From Mailhella sp. (GTDB lineage Bacteria > Desulfobacterota > Desulfovibrionia > Desulfovibrionales > Desulfovibrionaceae), in the NCBI GenBank assembly GCA_017411945.1, contig JAFQPD010000090.1, positions 1 to 6,654 of the forward strand: 6,654 nt of DNA, given 5' to 3'. The translations under genes and the position numbers were made by a program. Numbering within the stretch: the stretch's first letter is position 1; each line of letters starts with the position of its first letter. Below are positions 5,575-6,654 of the stretch, piece by piece. The notes under the pieces were generated by a model. It was not told the origin of the DNA. It searched no databases and saw only the letters and a program-made list of their open reading frames with translations.

Positions 5575-6654
5575 GCAAGGACCCTATGAAACAGCTCCGC
5601 AACCTGGGCATCATCGCCCACATCGACGCGGGCAAGACCACGCTCAGCGAGCGTATCCTCTTCTACACCAGCAAGATCCATCGCATGGGCGAAGTGCATG
5701 ACGGCACCGCCACCATGGACTTCATGCCCGAAGAGCAGGAACGCGGCATCACCATCGCCGCGGCGGCCTCCACCTGCCGCTGGAAGGACTGGACCATCAA
5801 CCTCATCGACACTCCCGGCCACGTGGACTTCACCATCGAGGTGGAACGCTCCCTGCGCGTGCTCGACGGCGCTGTGGGCGTGTTCTGCGCCGTGGGCGGC
5901 GTGGAGCCCCAGTCCGAGACCGTATGGCGGCAGTCCGAATCCTTCGGCGTGCCCAAGCTGGCCTTCATCAACAAGATGGACCGCGTAGGCGCGAACTTCG
6001 CCGCCGTGGTGGACGCCCTGCACGAACGCCTCGGCGCCACCCCCGCCGCCCTCACCGTCCCGCTGGGAGAAGGCCCGGAATTCTACGGCGTGGCCGACCT
6101 CATCGCCATGAAGAAGCTCATCTTCGACGAAGACACGCAGGGCCGAAGCATGGAAGTGCTGGAACTCGAAGGAGACGAGCTCGAAACCGCCCAGATGTGG
6201 CGCGAGAAGACCCTCGAGACCCTTGGCGAGAACGACGATGAGTTCATGGAAAAGTACCTTGAGGAAGCCTTCACGGAAGACGACATCCATGCCGCCATCC
6301 AGCGCGCCACCCTCGCCCGCAAAATCACGCCCGTCCTCACCGGCTCCGCCCTGAAGAACGCCGGCGTCCAGCCCCTGCTCGATGCCGTGGGCCGCTACCT
6401 GCCCTCCCCGGCCGACGTGCCCGCCCCCCGCGCCACCAGCGCCGACGGCTCGAAGGAGAAGGCCGTGGACATCAGCCCCGCCGCCCCCTTCTGCGGCCTC
6501 GTGTTCAAGGTGCTCATGGAAGGCGGACGCAAGACCTCGCTCCTGCGCATTTACTCCGGCACGCTCAAGGAAGGCGATTCCGTGCGCAACATCGCCCTTG
6601 CCAAGGACGAACGCATCTCCCGCATGTTCCGCATGGACGCCGACCAGCAGGAAC
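5571..6654 (+). CDS. fusA: Elongation factor G-like translational GTPase (N-terminal 361 residues, runs off the right edge)
   Basis: EF-G drives tRNA-mRNA translocation on the ribosome, and some paralogues act instead in ribosome recycling. The visible part holds the whole GTPase domain: G1 AHIDAGKTT (16-24), G2 RGIT with Thr61, G3 DTPGH (80-84), G4 NKMD (134-137) and G5 GSALK (258-262). Domain II starts near residue 305. Its first part reads FCGLVFKVLMEGGRKTSLLR, whereas standard EF-G has a DPFVG-type sequence here. HRMGEVHDG (38-46) is also EF-G-like. No rpsL, rpsG or tuf lies next to it, so it is probably a second EF-G rather than the main one; the symbol is used for the family. The ATG lies inside the ATGA overlap with the preceding stop and has GGAGG 7 bases upstream. 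The gene stays open to the edge with no frameshift. Domains III-V are not visible, so translocation and recycling roles cannot be separated. Confidence 0.92.
   Translation, partial: MSKDPMKQLRNLGIIAHIDAGKTTLSERILFYTSKIHRMGEVHDGTATMDFMPEEQERGITIAAAASTCRWKDWTINLIDTPGHVDFTIEVERSLRVLDGAVGVFCAVGGVEPQSETVWRQSESFGVPKLAFINKMDRVGANFAAVVDALHERLGATPAALTVPLGEGPEFYGVADLIAMKKLIFDEDTQGRSMEVLELEGDELETAQMWREKTLETLGENDDEFMEKYLEEAFTEDDIHAAIQRATLARKITPVLTGSALKNAGVQPLLDAVGRYLPSPADVPAPRATSADGSKEKAVDISPAAPFCGLVFKVLMEGGRKTSLLRIYSGTLKEGDSVRNIALAKDERISRMFRMDADQQE

Noticed and set aside
5511..6290. A 259-codon minus-strand open frame opposite the EF-G-like gene
   Set aside because: It is the complement of the strongly conserved GTPase domain, and its His- and Val-rich translation shows no motif.

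Overview
The window is ordinary GC-rich bacterial chromosome. Gene content and protein sequences suggest a deltaproteobacterium close to the sulfate- or sulfite-reducing Desulfovibrionaceae. The lineage is inferred from family resemblance, not from a search. Seven protein-coding genes are supported. I see no CRISPR array, insertion sequence, tRNA or rRNA.

The left two thirds is read on the minus strand. From right to left it carries ogt (DNA alkyl repair), ctpA (exported S41 processing protease), proC (last step of proline synthesis), rodA (cell-elongation glycan polymerase) and, after a 444-base gap, the first 84 codons of an ATP synthase F0 b/b' subunit gene. The rest of the atp operon should lie beyond the left edge. 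proC and rodA are only 3 bases apart and are probably co-transcribed. rodA ends in a good intrinsic terminator. The atp gene has its own candidate promoter and a leader of about 100 bases, which unexpectedly contains a terminator-like hairpin just ahead of the ribosome binding site.

The right third is read on the plus strand, divergent from ogt. It starts with a 276-residue protein that I read as a compact relative of histidinol dehydrogenase lacking the catalytic core. Its stop codon overlaps (ATGA) the start of an elongation factor G-like translational GTPase that runs off the right edge. The GTPase has intact G motifs but an altered domain II, and it is not in the usual rpsL-rpsG-fusA-tuf setting, so it is probably a second EF-G paralogue. 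The divergent intergenic region (4580-4743) holds an exact 11-base direct repeat at 22-base spacing, a plausible regulator site.

The points most worth a second look are the HisD-like/EF-G coupled pair, the direct repeat between the divergent genes and the hairpin in the atp leader. Nothing here amounts to a clearly new multi-gene system.
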